Shown: positions 5,537 to 14,174, counted from the stretch's first letter. The stretch is 26,231 nt of DNA from a virus (IMGVR_UViG_3300044742_000087:1-26231), one strand, 5' to 3'. The notes: generated by a model not told the origin, from the sequence alone. Program-made: numbers and translations.

Positions 5537-8281
5537 GTGCCCTCGATAGCCGACCTCTTCATCTCAGTGTCCAGCGACGTGACCGGCGCTATGTCTGGTT
5601 TGACGGCTGTCGACCAGAAACTCAGCGGCACGACGACGTCGATGGCGAACGCGACCGCCGTCGCCATTCCGCTGGCTGCTGCTGCGACAGCCGTGGGCGC
5701 GGGGTTCCTGTCCAGCATCGATGTCGCGTCGGACTTCGAGCATCAGATGAACGGCATCAAAGCCGTCATGTCACCCGCAGAAGTCCTTGAATTTGGCGAT
5801 GCGGTTGAAGACCTAGCGATGAAGCTCGGCAGTGAGACGGTGTTCTCTTCGAGCCAAGCGGCGGGTGCGATTGAGGAGTTGATCAAGGCGGGCGTGCCGC
5901 TGTCTGCCATTCTTGGTGGTGCTGCCGCATCGGCTCTGGACCTCGCGTCAGCGACGGGCACCGATGTGTCGCAGGCCGCGAACTTCGCCGCGACGGCTAT
6001 GAATACGTTTCACCTGTCAGCCTCGGAACTGCCGGCGATCATGGACACGATCTCAAACGTGTCGAATGCCGTCGCCACGGATGTCGGTGGGCTGCAACTC
6101 GGGTTCGCGCAGATCGGGCCGGTTGCGGCGGGGCTGGGCATATCGTTCGCTGACACGGCTCAGGCTCTCGGCATCTTTGCGCAGAATGGACTCAAGGGAT
6201 CAGATGCGGGCACGTCGCTCAAGACGATGCTGCTCAATCTTGACCCTTCCACGAAGGCGCAGACCGCGGCGTTCAAGGAACTCGGGCTTATCACGGCAGA
6301 CGGGACGAACCAGTTCTTCGACGCGACCGGCAGCGCGAAGTCCATGTCCGAGATCTTCGAGATTCTCAAGCAGAGCACCTCCACCCTGACGGATCAGCAG
6401 AAGATCAACCTGCTGCAAACAGCGTTCGGGACCGATGCGGTGCGCGCGGCGACCATCGCTGCGTCCGAGGGCGCGGCGGGGTGGGACAAGGTCACGGAGT
6501 CGATGGACAAAATGGGCGGGGTGCAGGTCGCCGCCGCTCAGCGGAACGCTGGCCTTGAAGGGGCGATGAATAGCCTCGGTGGGTCGATAGAAACGGTCCA
6601 GATCACGATCGGGAACCTGTTCCTGCCCATCCTGACGGCAATGGCTCAGGGTTTGACCGTCGTCATCAACGCGTTCTCGGGACTCGACCCCAACATTCAA
6701 ACCGCCATCATCGCAGTCGTCGGCATCGCCGGGGCAGTCGCGGGGCTGGTCGCTGCCTTTGTTCTGCTCGGCCCCGTGTTCGCAGCGGCGGGCGCTGGCT
6801 TCGCGATCATTACGGCGGCTGCTGCCCCGGTGCTCATCCCGATCCTGGCGATAGCCGCCGCGGTGGCCGCGCTGAAACTCGCGTGGGATACCGACTTCGC
6901 GGGAATCCAGGGTGTCACGGCCGAGGTCTGGGCCGCGATTCAGCCCATGTTCGAGAACATCAAGAACCTGTTCGCCACTATCGTCTCGGCGCTCGCCCCC
7001 TTCGTTGAAGCCTTCCGCGGCGAGCTGCCGGGGGCGATGCAGGCGTTCAGCGATGCGCTCGGTCCGCTCCTGGCGCAACTGCCGAACCTGATCAGGATGA
7101 TCGGTGACTTCTGGAACGCCGTGAGCGCGATCATCCAACTGCTGGCCGCGGGCGACTTCTCGGGTGCATGGGACGTGCTCGTCAGCGCGGTTACGGTCGC
7201 CGCGCAGAACGTTGGCAACGCGCTCGGCAACCTCGCCACGTTCATCGGGGACTGGCTCGCGAGCGTCATTCCCGGCATCATCGCCAGCGCACCTGACGTC
7301 TGGGCCGCGTTCATCGCGAGCGCGTGGGAAGTTGGCGTGCGGGTTGCTGAGGCACTTGGCAACGTCCTGACGTTCATCGGTGACCAACTCGGGCAGGCCA
7401 TCCCTGCGCTCATCGAAGCCCTCCCTGATCCGTGGGAGCCGTTCCTGCGTGGAGCGTGGGAGATCGGGACGCGGATAGCCGAAGCCTTCGGCAACTTCAT
7501 GGTGTTCATCGGGGAGACGCTGGCGGCGATCCCGGCGCTGATCCAGGGGCTCGGTGACTTCTTTGGCCCGTTTATCGCTGCGGCCTGGGAGATCGGCACC
7601 CGCATCGCTGAGGCGTTCGGCAACTTCCTGAACTTCATCGGCACCGCGCTGGCAGGCATCCCCGACCTGATCATGGGCCTCGGAGACTTCTTCGGGCCAT
7701 TCGTCAACGCGGCCTGGGAGATCGGCGGCAGGCTCGCGGAAGCCTTTGCCAACTTCCTCGACTTCATCGGTACCGCCATCTCGGGCATCCCGGCCATGAT
7801 CGAGGGCCTCGGAGACGTGTTCGGCCCGCTCGTGACCGCGGCGTGGAACCTCGGCGGGCCGCTGGGTGACGCGATCATGAACGCGGTCGGCTTCGTGGGT
7901 CAGGCAATCCAGGGCATCCCGACGTTCATCGAAGGACTGGGCGACATCTTCGGCCCCATCGTGTCCGCGGCCTACGATCTTCAGGACCGCATCGCCGCCG
8001 CGATCGAGCCCATCAAGCAACTCCTGGCGAACACGTTCGGCGCGTTCTGGGAATGGCTCACCGGGGCTATTCAGGTGCCCACCGGCGGCGGCACAGGCAC
8101 CGGCGGTACGGGCGGAACCACGACGATGCCCGGCCCAACTGGTCCCATCGTGTCGGTCGGCACGCTGATCATCTCGACGCAGGCCGAGGCAGACGCATTC
8201 CTCCAGCAGGTTGCCGATGCGGTGCTCGCCTCAGCTCGACGGGTCACGCCACCGGCCACCGGCGCCACGGCACTGCCATGA
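5537..8281 (+). CDS. Tail tape measure protein
   Basis: 914 residues from GTG 5537. Residues 65-330 match the TP901-1/Pfam tape-measure core: 'DFEHQMNGIKAVMSP', then 'VFSSSQAAGAIEELIKAGV', then a Ser/Ala-rich 'ATDVGGLQLGFAQIGPVAAGLGIS' region and 'GLKGSDAGTSLKTMLLNL'. A hydrophobic, Ala/Gly/Val-rich stretch at about 387-450 may insert in the host membrane. Residues about 590-820 are a 43-44-residue tandem repeat. The C-terminus is Gly/Thr-rich. Tape measure proteins set tail length at roughly 0.15 nm per residue, so a tail near 137 nm is expected. The protein lacks an obvious lysozyme or peptidase domain. The start follows the chaperone stop by one base. Confidence 0.93.
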   Translation: MPSIADLFISVSSDVTGAMSGLTAVDQKLSGTTTSMANATAVAIPLAAAATAVGAGFLSSIDVASDFEHQMNGIKAVMSPAEVLEFGDAVEDLAMKLGSETVFSSSQAAGAIEELIKAGVPLSAILGGAAASALDLASATGTDVSQAANFAATAMNTFHLSASELPAIMDTISNVSNAVATDVGGLQLGFAQIGPVAAGLGISFADTAQALGIFAQNGLKGSDAGTSLKTMLLNLDPSTKAQTAAFKELGLITADGTNQFFDATGSAKSMSEIFEILKQSTSTLTDQQKINLLQTAFGTDAVRAATIAASEGAAGWDKVTESMDKMGGVQVAAAQRNAGLEGAMNSLGGSIETVQITIGNLFLPILTAMAQGLTVVINAFSGLDPNIQTAIIAVVGIAGAVAGLVAAFVLLGPVFAAAGAGFAIITAAAAPVLIPILAIAAAVAALKLAWDTDFAGIQGVTAEVWAAIQPMFENIKNLFATIVSALAPFVEAFRGELPGAMQAFSDALGPLLAQLPNLIRMIGDFWNAVSAIIQLLAAGDFSGAWDVLVSAVTVAAQNVGNALGNLATFIGDWLASVIPGIIASAPDVWAAFIASAWEVGVRVAEALGNVLTFIGDQLGQAIPALIEALPDPWEPFLRGAWEIGTRIAEAFGNFMVFIGETLAAIPALIQGLGDFFGPFIAAAWEIGTRIAEAFGNFLNFIGTALAGIPDLIMGLGDFFGPFVNAAWEIGGRLAEAFANFLDFIGTAISGIPAMIEGLGDVFGPLVTAAWNLGGPLGDAIMNAVGFVGQAIQGIPTFIEGLGDIFGPIVSAAYDLQDRIAAAIEPIKQLLANTFGAFWEWLTGAIQVPTGGGTGTGGTGGTTTMPGPTGPIVSVGTLIISTQAEADAFLQQVADAVLASARRVTPPATGATALP
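7304..8020 (+). repeat. 43-44-residue tandem repeat inside the tape measure gene
   Basis: Units begin at 7304 (132 bases), 7436, 7565, 7694 and 7823 (129 bases each), with a degenerate partial at 7952; a weaker unit may precede 7304. Each unit has a core like 'GPF-x-x-AAWEIG-x-R-x-AEAFGNF-x-x-FIG' then 'IPAxIxGLGDFF'. Units 2-4 are closest to each other, while the edges have diverged. The unit length suits a helical rod, so a change in copy number would change tail length by about 6.5 nm per unit. Confidence 0.85.
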
Positions 8282-8622
8282 CGAGTCACTTCACCACGGT
8301 CAGCGAGACGATCACGTTCGTTGCCGCGGACGACTCGTGGTCGGAGGACGCCGGCTCGGACGTCAGCGTGCTCGGCTTCCCTGGCGGCGACGATATCGCC
8401 ATCAGCATCGCGGGCCAGCGCGAGACGCGCCGCTCGTTCAAAGCCGTGCTCGACTCGGTCGAGGACTACCGCACGTTCAAGACGATGCGCGCCAGGGCTG
8501 GGTGGTTGCTCGTCGAGAACTGGGACGCCGTTGAGGTGCGTGCGGTGCTCGTGAGCGTGAAGCCTGACCCCATCTGGATCAGTGGCGAGGTGACGGCAAC
8601 CGCGCAGTTCATCCTGTACTGA
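8278..8622 (+). CDS. Probable distal tail protein / small tail-tip protein
   Basis: 114 residues from ATG 8278, which overlaps the tape measure stop (ATGA). The same frame is open further upstream, but that would run inside the tape measure gene, so the overlapping ATG is preferred. The protein is beta-rich with an 'ESVEDYRTF'-like helix (SVEDYRTFKTMRARAG) and ends 'ITGEVTATAQFILY'-style (WISGEVTATAQFILY), resembling short distal tail or tip attachment proteins. Position between tape measure and hub is that of Dit/gpM-like proteins. At 114 residues it is much shorter than Dit of Gram-positive phages, so the assignment rests on position and fold style. Confidence 0.55.
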   Translation: MTSHFTTVSETITFVAADDSWSEDAGSDVSVLGFPGGDDIAISIAGQRETRRSFKAVLDSVEDYRTFKTMRARAGWLLVENWDAVEVRAVLVSVKPDPIWISGEVTATAQFILY

Positions 8623-8623
8623 G

Positions 8624-9925
8624 ATGCCCGCCATCGCCACGGTCTACACGCCGTACGTTGCGGCGACGCTAAACGGCGCGCCCATCGAGGGCGTCCGCAA
8701 GGCGCGCGTCATCTCAACGTTCACCGACCCGGTGACCAAAATCTACGTGAGCCTCTATCCCCGCATCGCCTGGGCAGAAGGCGACACGCTCGCGGTGACC
8801 ACGGGCAGCGGAACGAACAACGTTCTGTCGGGCACCGCGCAGATTTACACGGGCAAATCGTCGAACACCGGGCCAGAGTTCAACCTCACGGCGTACGGTC
8901 GGCTGTTTCTGGCGCAACGCTATACGAACAACACGCCCAACGGCACCACGCTGGCCGATCTCATCGGTGGACCGGCAACGGACGAGGATATCGCGATGGC
9001 GGTGCTCGACGTGGTTGGTATCCCATACAACCCTGCCGATATCGGCGGCACAGGCATCGTGCGTGGCGCGCTGGCTCCTGACGCCTACACCTGGCGACAG
9101 GGCGAGTCCGCGTTGGCGTACCTGATTCGTCTCTCGAAGGCGAGCCTCGGCTACCGGATGATTGAGCGGATCAACGGGGATATCGCGCGCGTGCAGGTCG
9201 TTGGCCGGCCGCAAGTCACCCCCGACTTTTCCATGACCGAAGGCGTGGACATCTTCCCAGGAGCGTCCGCGGAGTACGACACGCTGGGGAAGTACACGGT
9301 CGTCGAGGTCAACGGCTTCGACTTTGGAGAAGGCGTAGGGCCTGTCAGCTACAAGCTCCCGGACCCGTCGCCTGCTGGCGTGCAGGCGTATGTGTACTCC
9401 AGCGAGATGATCGAGCGGGCCTCGGAACTCGACACGGGCGGCGGGATTTCGGCCCAGAACGTCGCGGTCAACTTCGTTGAGCCGGAAGTCAACCGCGTCA
9501 TCGTCCACGTCAGCGGGGTGAAAACACCGCGCGACGATACGTTCAGCCCAGGCCAGACGCATCAGATCACGTCAGAGCGGCTCGACCTGAACGCCGCGTT
9601 CCTGTGGCTGTACTCGGTCACGCGCGAGGTCGACGAGCAGTGGTTTACACAAACGCTCGACTACGCCGGTACCGCGACGGTGCCTGGTGGCTACGACCAG
9701 TCGCCTGTTGATGCGACCTTCCCGGCAGGCATGCAGATGTACGTGCTGCCCACGCCAGCCTATCGCCGCATGCGGGCGTACATCGGCCTCGACGGCGGCT
9801 ATACGGGGCCACCTGACGAGGGCGATATGCCAGCGGGCGTGCAGTTGAACCCGCAGCCGATCCCGCCGAAGCGCGGCCGTGACTATAGCTACGAGCAGCC
9901 GACAAGCAACGTCAGAAGCCCATAG
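8624..9925 (+). CDS. Tail hub / gpD- or Tal-like baseplate protein
   Basis: 433 residues starting one base after the upstream stop. The first 100 residues are strands ('ATLNGAPIEGVRKARVISTFTDP', 'SGTAQIYTGK'), followed by 'GESALAYLIRLSKASLGYRM' and 'NGDIARVQVVGRP' at about 160-195. This resembles the gpD/gp27-like hub, where a 'G-e-s-x-w-d-x-l-x-x-l-a' helix comes before a 'd-x-x-G-x-l-x-v' strand. A long beta-domain follows, and the C-terminus (about 395-433) is Pro/Gly-rich and probably flexible. In siphophages this protein forms the trimeric tip closing the tube and carrying fibres. No peptidase motif was seen, so it is a structural hub rather than an enzyme-bearing Tal. Confidence 0.68.
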   Translation: MPAIATVYTPYVAATLNGAPIEGVRKARVISTFTDPVTKIYVSLYPRIAWAEGDTLAVTTGSGTNNVLSGTAQIYTGKSSNTGPEFNLTAYGRLFLAQRYTNNTPNGTTLADLIGGPATDEDIAMAVLDVVGIPYNPADIGGTGIVRGALAPDAYTWRQGESALAYLIRLSKASLGYRMIERINGDIARVQVVGRPQVTPDFSMTEGVDIFPGASAEYDTLGKYTVVEVNGFDFGEGVGPVSYKLPDPSPAGVQAYVYSSEMIERASELDTGGGISAQNVAVNFVEPEVNRVIVHVSGVKTPRDDTFSPGQTHQITSERLDLNAAFLWLYSVTREVDEQWFTQTLDYAGTATVPGGYDQSPVDATFPAGMQMYVLPTPAYRRMRAYIGLDGGYTGPPDEGDMPAGVQLNPQPIPPKRGRDYSYEQPTSNVRSP

Positions 9926-10423
9926 ATGCCGTACGAGACTGATTTCGATACCGCGTTCACGATCCTGCTCGGAAAAGCGCAGGGGGTCATCGCACCGACG
10001 CCCGCGCCCTTGCCGCCTCCTCCAACAAGCACGGGCACGGCAGCCGTTACGGCCTACACGATCAATTTCCTATTTGGTGGCGGGAGCGCAGCACTCACGG
10101 CGGCAGGCCAGAATCCACTGTTGGCTGAGGTGCCTGATGCAGGCGAGATCGTCTGGGCGCACCTGTATGCCGGCAGCGGCACCGGCGCGGCAGTCAGTGT
10201 GTCAGCGACAGTCGAGTTGTATCGTACGTTCGGCACCCTCACGACGATCTATGGTGGAGGGACCAAGCCCACGCTCTCGTCTCAATCGTCAGCGAACATG
10301 AGCTTGAGCGGGTGGTTCCCGCACCTTGACGCGGGGGAACAGGTGATAGCTGACTTGGCAACCTTCAGCGGAACCGCCACGTGGCTCGCACTGGTGCTGC
10401 GCATACGGCGAGATACAGCGTAG
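9926..10423 (+). CDS. Tail-tip beta-sandwich protein with Pro-rich linker
   Basis: 165 residues starting right after the hub stop with no intergenic base. Residues 1-22 are a short helix-like anchor (ETDFDTAFTILLGKA) followed by a Pro-rich linker (about 24-37) and a Thr/Ala/Gly-rich single domain of predicted strands. The arrangement (anchor, linker, globular beta-domain) fits a receptor-binding or decoration protein of the tail tip. No known family was recognised. It is one of a run of similar beta-rich proteins here that may be distant paralogues. Confidence 0.55.
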   Translation: MPYETDFDTAFTILLGKAQGVIAPTPAPLPPPPTSTGTAAVTAYTINFLFGGGSAALTAAGQNPLLAEVPDAGEIVWAHLYAGSGTGAAVSVSATVELYRTFGTLTTIYGGGTKPTLSSQSSANMSLSGWFPHLDAGEQVIADLATFSGTATWLALVLRIRRDTA

Positions 10424-11353
10424 ATGCCAGGGACGATTGGGGATTACATCGCCTGGACGCACTCGGAGTCGATATCGGAAACCCTGACGCCCGCACCGGG
10501 CGAGACGCAGATGAGCTTCAGTCGCCTGATCACGATCCCCTCCATGGCACTCACGGGGACAGCGCCGGGGCTGTTTGCTATGGCGACGTGGAAGGCGAGA
10601 CGCGTACCAGAGGGCGCAACCACGCCGCCGTGGAACATCGAAAATGCATTTATAGCTATGAGCCCAAATATCAATGTCGAGGTGCCGAATCGGGGAACCA
10701 CGTCGACTGGAACCTTTGGGCAAGCCGCTAATCCCAACGTGAACAATATCCGCTCGCACTCCATCAATTACAAGCGCAGTCCAGATTGGGTAAGTGGCGG
10801 GGTCCTGGCTCTGGGCGGATTCTTTTATATGGGCGATCAACTAACTTTCGGTGCCCCGGTGTACCCGGCGGAGTTTCGCGGGATCGTGATCGCCTGTTTG
10901 CTGCACGATTTAGACGGACTCACTCCGCAACCCAACACGTCTCTACCGTTTCCTGAGAGCAGCAACTATACGCCAAGGCTATCGTGGTCGCACCCAACAA
11001 ACCTTATTTCTCCAGTATTTACATCAGGTCCGGTCCCCATTACTTCGTTCGCGGTCTACGATCCCGGCCCGGCCGTTCCGCACATCATTTGCTATCTGGC
11101 AGACAATGGCGATGGTGGCGGTTTACCTCCGCTATCCACGCTAGAGGATGCTGACGACGGATGGGGAGATATCGTCGCGTATAGGGATTATGACTTCTCG
11201 ATTATGCTGGGACTCGCGATGCCGGGACGTACGTTGCCACATCCTTCAGGGATTACTCCGGGCTCTAGTATGACAACACAGGGCGGCAGGGGCATCACGA
11301 ACAACATCCCGGTTGCTGCTGCGCGCGGCGGCAGGGTGATGGTGGTCGGGTGA
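10424..11353 (+). CDS. Unknown protein in tail-tip cluster, unusual codon use
   Basis: 309 residues beginning directly after the previous stop. No known domain was recognised. Asn, Pro, Ser, Thr and Gly are abundant and there are few helices, typical of a secreted or virion-surface protein. It lacks a signal peptide, which favours a virion part. A- and T-ending codons (AAT, TAT, ATA, TTA, GCT) are visibly commoner than in the neighbours, for example around 10,640-10,760 and 10,960-11,100. That suggests recent acquisition, perhaps as a swapped receptor-binding gene. Its stop overlaps the next gene. Confidence 0.55.
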   Translation: MPGTIGDYIAWTHSESISETLTPAPGETQMSFSRLITIPSMALTGTAPGLFAMATWKARRVPEGATTPPWNIENAFIAMSPNINVEVPNRGTTSTGTFGQAANPNVNNIRSHSINYKRSPDWVSGGVLALGGFFYMGDQLTFGAPVYPAEFRGIVIACLLHDLDGLTPQPNTSLPFPESSNYTPRLSWSHPTNLISPVFTSGPVPITSFAVYDPGPAVPHIICYLADNGDGGGLPPLSTLEDADDGWGDIVAYRDYDFSIMLGLAMPGRTLPHPSGITPGSSMTTQGGRGITNNIPVAAARGGRVMVVG

Positions 11354-11682
11354 TGGTGAGTAAGCGATCACGCGAGGGATATCTATTAGTAGACAACCGC
11401 GTGTCGGGCGGCACGTTGCAGGAGCTTCCCACGATCACATGCGCCCACTGCAATTGCGTGGTCGTGATGAACGCGCAGCGGACCCGACCTCGCGGTCACT
11501 GCTGGAAGTGTGACGCCTACGTGTGCGACAAGCCAGGGTGCAATGCCGAATGCAACCCTATCGTCCAGTCGGTCGAACTCGCGCTCCGACATCCCGACAG
11601 TCAGCAACCGTTCTTACTTCGCGGCGCGCAGGGCGAGATCCTGTTCGACCCACGATACCGAGATGAGGGGAGAGTCCTTTAG
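11350..11682 (+). CDS. Cys-rich zinc-binding protein in the tail cluster
   Basis: 110 residues from GTG 11350 (an ATG at 11353 is an equal candidate; both overlap the previous stop). Cys residues at 31, 34, 36, 51, 54, 59, 64 and 68, plus H50, form a treble-clef-like or double zinc ribbon: 'CAHC' then 'GHCWKCDAYVCDKPGCNAEC'. Genes with this 'CxxC...C-x-K-C-x-x-x-x-C' pattern recur beside tail genes of phages of varied hosts, but the role is unknown. The C-terminal 40 residues lack Cys and include 'GAQGEILFDPRYRDEGRVL'. It cannot be secreted by a signal peptide; it may be an assembly factor or a virion component. Confidence 0.6.
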   Translation: MMVSKRSREGYLLVDNRVSGGTLQELPTITCAHCNCVVVMNAQRTRPRGHCWKCDAYVCDKPGCNAECNPIVQSVELALRHPDSQQPFLLRGAQGEILFDPRYRDEGRVL

Positions 11683-12162
11683 ATGGCTCAATACACTGCC
11701 GCCGCGAGTGGTTGGACGCCCGTAGCCCACGCGGACGGCGCATCCGCGCTTGCCAACGCTTCGTATCAGGCGCTTCGCACCACCACGGCATCCACCCTGC
11801 GCGTCACCGAGGCGTTCGTCGGCGGCGAGGCCACGTCAAGCACGGTCAACCGCATGTCGCTACGGCGCCTCTCCACGAACGCGACCACGCCCACGGACGT
11901 GGCGCCTGCGCCGCTCAACCCGCTTTCGGCTGTCGCCGTGTCGCAGGGCTACTCGGCGTCTGCCACGGGACCGACGATCGCATCGACGGGGCATCTGCTC
12001 AACCTCGCCTTCAATGCCTTCGGTGGCGTGGTGCGGTGGGTTGCCGCGCCAGGGCAGGAGATCTACGCCACCGCGCAAACGGCGCCCAATGGACAACTGG
12101 TACTGGATTCCATCAGCGGCACGGGCATCGTGTCCACACACCTTATCTTCGAGGAGCTTTGA
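11683..12162 (+). CDS. Phage structural protein, beta-rich, tail-tip cluster
   Basis: 159 residues starting immediately after the zinc protein stop. The sequence 'RVTEAFVGGEATSSTVNRMSLRR' (about 41-63) is a segment I know from small virion proteins of diverse phages, where it forms the edge of a jelly-roll-like sandwich; it is followed by a hydrophobic 'LLNLAFNAFGGVVRW' strand pair and 'APGQEIYATAQTAPNGQLVLDSI'. There are no charged helices and no signal peptide. It is inferred to be part of the tail tip or a head-surface protein. The 15,325 gene has a comparable size and composition and may be a paralogue. Confidence 0.6.
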   Translation: MAQYTAAASGWTPVAHADGASALANASYQALRTTTASTLRVTEAFVGGEATSSTVNRMSLRRLSTNATTPTDVAPAPLNPLSAVAVSQGYSASATGPTIASTGHLLNLAFNAFGGVVRWVAAPGQEIYATAQTAPNGQLVLDSISGTGIVSTHLIFEEL

Positions 12163-12166
12163 TCCC

Positions 12167-12910
12167 ATGTCGGTCGCGCATTCTCAGGCTGCCGGGTCTG
12201 GCCGCCTCACCCTCGTGCACAGTTCAGACGAGCGCATGGCAGCCCTGCGGAAGCAGTACGCGCGCGACGACACGCTCGGCCACTTCAAGCCCGCGCGTGA
12301 GGGACTGCTGTACGACGTGCAGCGGTTCTCCGCTCTGCCCGCTCAACAGCGGCTGCTCGCGTGGCTGCGCGACAACCTCCACCCTGGTATCCCGCGGGCG
12401 TGGTACAAGCTCGCCCTCGGCCACGACCTGCACATATCGACGTGGGCCGAGTTGTTCATGCGCCACTACCACGCCACCGAGCGTGACCCGTTCACCGGCC
12501 AGCTCGGTTGGTGGGAGAACGTGGGCCTCGTGTCCAGCGGCAAGGTGACGACGGCGTTTCGCGACTTCGAGGCGGGCCAACTCGTGGCCGAGACGAGCGT
12601 GTACGGCGACTTCAAGTACCACGAGGTCGGCACCGATAACACCGCCGAGGCGAACTCACAGACGGCGCTCATCGTGACGACGGGCATCGCGCGCGCCACG
12701 GGCACGCAGACCAACCCGACCGGCTCGACGTATCAGTCCATCGCAACAGTGACGGCGGATACGTCCGAGACGTGGCAGGAGCACGGCCTGTTCAACGCCT
12801 CGACTGGACCGACCCTGATGGATCGCTCTTTGATTTCGCCTACGGCCCCAGTGGTTGCCAGCGACACCGTGCAATTTACGTACGTGTTGACCAAAAATGC
12901 TGAGGCCTAG
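12167..12910 (+). CDS. Conserved phage virion protein with helical N-terminus and beta C-terminus
   Basis: 247 residues from ATG 12167; the frame is open further left but overlaps the preceding gene. Residues 1-110 are charged and helical (KQYARDDTLGHFKPAREGLLYDV..). Residues 110-247 are strands with the recognisable run 'DFKYHEVGTDNTAEANSQTAL' continued by 'ATGTQTNPTGSTYQSIATV' and 'TWQEHGLFNASTGPTLMDRS'. That second half occurs as a conserved domain in structural gene clusters of many phages of high-GC bacteria; its role is not established. A tail-tip or minor capsid role is likely. Confidence 0.65.
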   Translation: MSVAHSQAAGSGRLTLVHSSDERMAALRKQYARDDTLGHFKPAREGLLYDVQRFSALPAQQRLLAWLRDNLHPGIPRAWYKLALGHDLHISTWAELFMRHYHATERDPFTGQLGWWENVGLVSSGKVTTAFRDFEAGQLVAETSVYGDFKYHEVGTDNTAEANSQTALIVTTGIARATGTQTNPTGSTYQSIATVTADTSETWQEHGLFNASTGPTLMDRSLISPTAPVVASDTVQFTYVLTKNAEA

Positions 12911-12940
12911 CCTCTAACTAGCAGAAAATACCACACTGAT

Positions 12941-13351
12941 ATGACCATTGTCCAGCGCACCGTGGCTCCCGCGAACATCGTCTCGGGGGCGAAGCGCACC
13001 TCCGCGTCTCAGGTGATTGGCGACCGCGTGCGTGCCATCCGCATCACCATGACCACCGAGTCACCGAGTTCCTGGGATGACGTGGCCGGCCAGGGCACGG
13101 TGAACCGTTGGGGCGTCGAGGTCCGCGAAGGCTCGGCGGGCGCGTTCACCGAGTGGTTCTGGGCCGAGAATATCGCGTTCGGGGAGCACGGTCGATCCGG
13201 GAGCATGCCTCAGCAGACGTTGGACAACGCGCAGGCGATCAAAGAGTGGACTGGTGCGGAGGCGCGGCTGTTCATCGTGACCACCGGCGTGACCGTACGG
13301 CTCGGCTGCGTGATCGAGGCGTCCAACGTTCCTGGCGAGTTGTCCTCGTAG
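12941..13351 (+). CDS. Small beta-rich virion-type protein
   Basis: 136 residues, unknown family. It begins 30 bases after the last stop with no strong Shine-Dalgarno signal. The sequence has alternating strands: 'RVRAIRITMTTESPSSW', 'NRWGVEVREGSAGAFTEWFWAE', 'AEARLFIVTTGVTVRLGCVIEAS'. This resembles a single beta-sandwich that could sit on the tail tip. No catalytic residues or transmembrane segments are evident. It ends three bases before the split fibre gene, so it is co-transcribed with it. Confidence 0.5.
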   Translation: MTIVQRTVAPANIVSGAKRTSASQVIGDRVRAIRITMTTESPSSWDDVAGQGTVNRWGVEVREGSAGAFTEWFWAENIAFGEHGRSGSMPQQTLDNAQAIKEWTGAEARLFIVTTGVTVRLGCVIEASNVPGELSS

Positions 13352-13354
13352 ATC

Positions 13355-14173
13355 GTGGCCGCGCCGGTTGTCGACGAGAACGTCGAGTACGTCACCAACG
13401 CCGGCGCGGGCGGCACGGTCAATACCCTGATCACGCTCACTGCCGGCAACCTGGGCGTAGCAAGCAGCGCGAACTTCGCGGGCTCGGGCAGCGCGTGGAA
13501 CTCCCTGACGCTCTCCGACAGTATCGACGGCGCGTGGACAATCGTCGCACGAATCGGGGTCACCGCAGACGGGACCAACGTCGGCATGTTCTACAAGGCC
13601 AACGTGACGGGCGGCACGCTCAACGTCACGTGGGCCTCAGCCGGCGCAGGCGTCAGCCTGTTCATCTACGAGGTCAGCGGTGCGGTCACGGCAAGCCCGC
13701 TGATCGGCTCGAACACCAACACGACGAGCGCGGCAACCACGCACGATTCGCTCAACGTCGACAACACCGGCAAGGACGACGCGCTGTTCGTTACGGCGCT
13801 ATCGAACTCGCTTGGGAACAACCCGACCACGCTCAACATCAACCAGGCCGGGTCCGAAGGGACGTGGGTCCGCTACGGCAATGCGTCCGACGAACTGAAC
13901 GGCGCGTCCAACATGGTCAGCCAGATCCTCTATCAGGAGGTGACGACCGGCTCGTCGCGCGGGCACGTCTGGGGAACGGCCAGTTCAGGGTCGGCAATGG
14001 TCATCGCCGCGTTCGAGGGCGTGGCCGGCACCCCGCAGTTCGCGCGGCCATCGAGCGATTCGAGCGTGGGGACGTGGACGACAGACCTCGGCGGCACGAC
14101 CAACCTGTACGCGACGATCGACGAGTCGGCGTTTGACGATGCCGACTACATGCAATCGGTAGCGGGCCCGTAG
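13355..14173 (+). CDS. Tail fibre/tip protein, 5' half of an apparently split gene
   Basis: 272 residues from GTG 13355. Residues 1-232 form a jelly-roll-like phage tail domain with an 'FIYEVSGAVTASPL' segment and 'DDALFVTALSN' near its end. From about 235 a second domain starts (TWTTDLGGTTNLYATIDESAFDDADYMQS) and breaks at TAG 14171-14173. In phage tail proteins I know, the 'A-x-I-D-E-x-x-x-D-D-x-D-Y-I-x-S' block continues directly into 'V-x-L-x-x-x-x-D-P-x-S-S-x-G-H-x-v-R-x-R', which is what the next gene begins with, in the +1 frame. The two genes are thus one interrupted gene, whether by mutation, frameshifting or sequencing error. Confidence 0.75.
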   Translation: MAAPVVDENVEYVTNAGAGGTVNTLITLTAGNLGVASSANFAGSGSAWNSLTLSDSIDGAWTIVARIGVTADGTNVGMFYKANVTGGTLNVTWASAGAGVSLFIYEVSGAVTASPLIGSNTNTTSAATTHDSLNVDNTGKDDALFVTALSNSLGNNPTTLNINQAGSEGTWVRYGNASDELNGASNMVSQILYQEVTTGSSRGHVWGTASSGSAMVIAAFEGVAGTPQFARPSSDSSVGTWTTDLGGTTNLYATIDESAFDDADYMQSVAGP

Positions 14174-14174
14174 G

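Noticed and set aside
6200-8020. Long reverse open frame (606 codons) opposite the tape measure gene
   Set aside because: It mirrors the repeats and codon bias of the plus-strand gene, has an Arg/Asp/Glu/His-rich composition with no domain, and lies wholly inside a well supported gene.
8053-8277. Upstream extension of the small distal tail gene to 8053
   Set aside because: It would run inside the tape measure frame and adds a His/Arg/Gly-rich stretch typical of a shadow frame.
11750-12166. Upstream extension of the 12,167 gene
   Set aside because: Arg/Pro-rich shadow of the 11,683 gene; ATG 12,167 fits the gene boundary.
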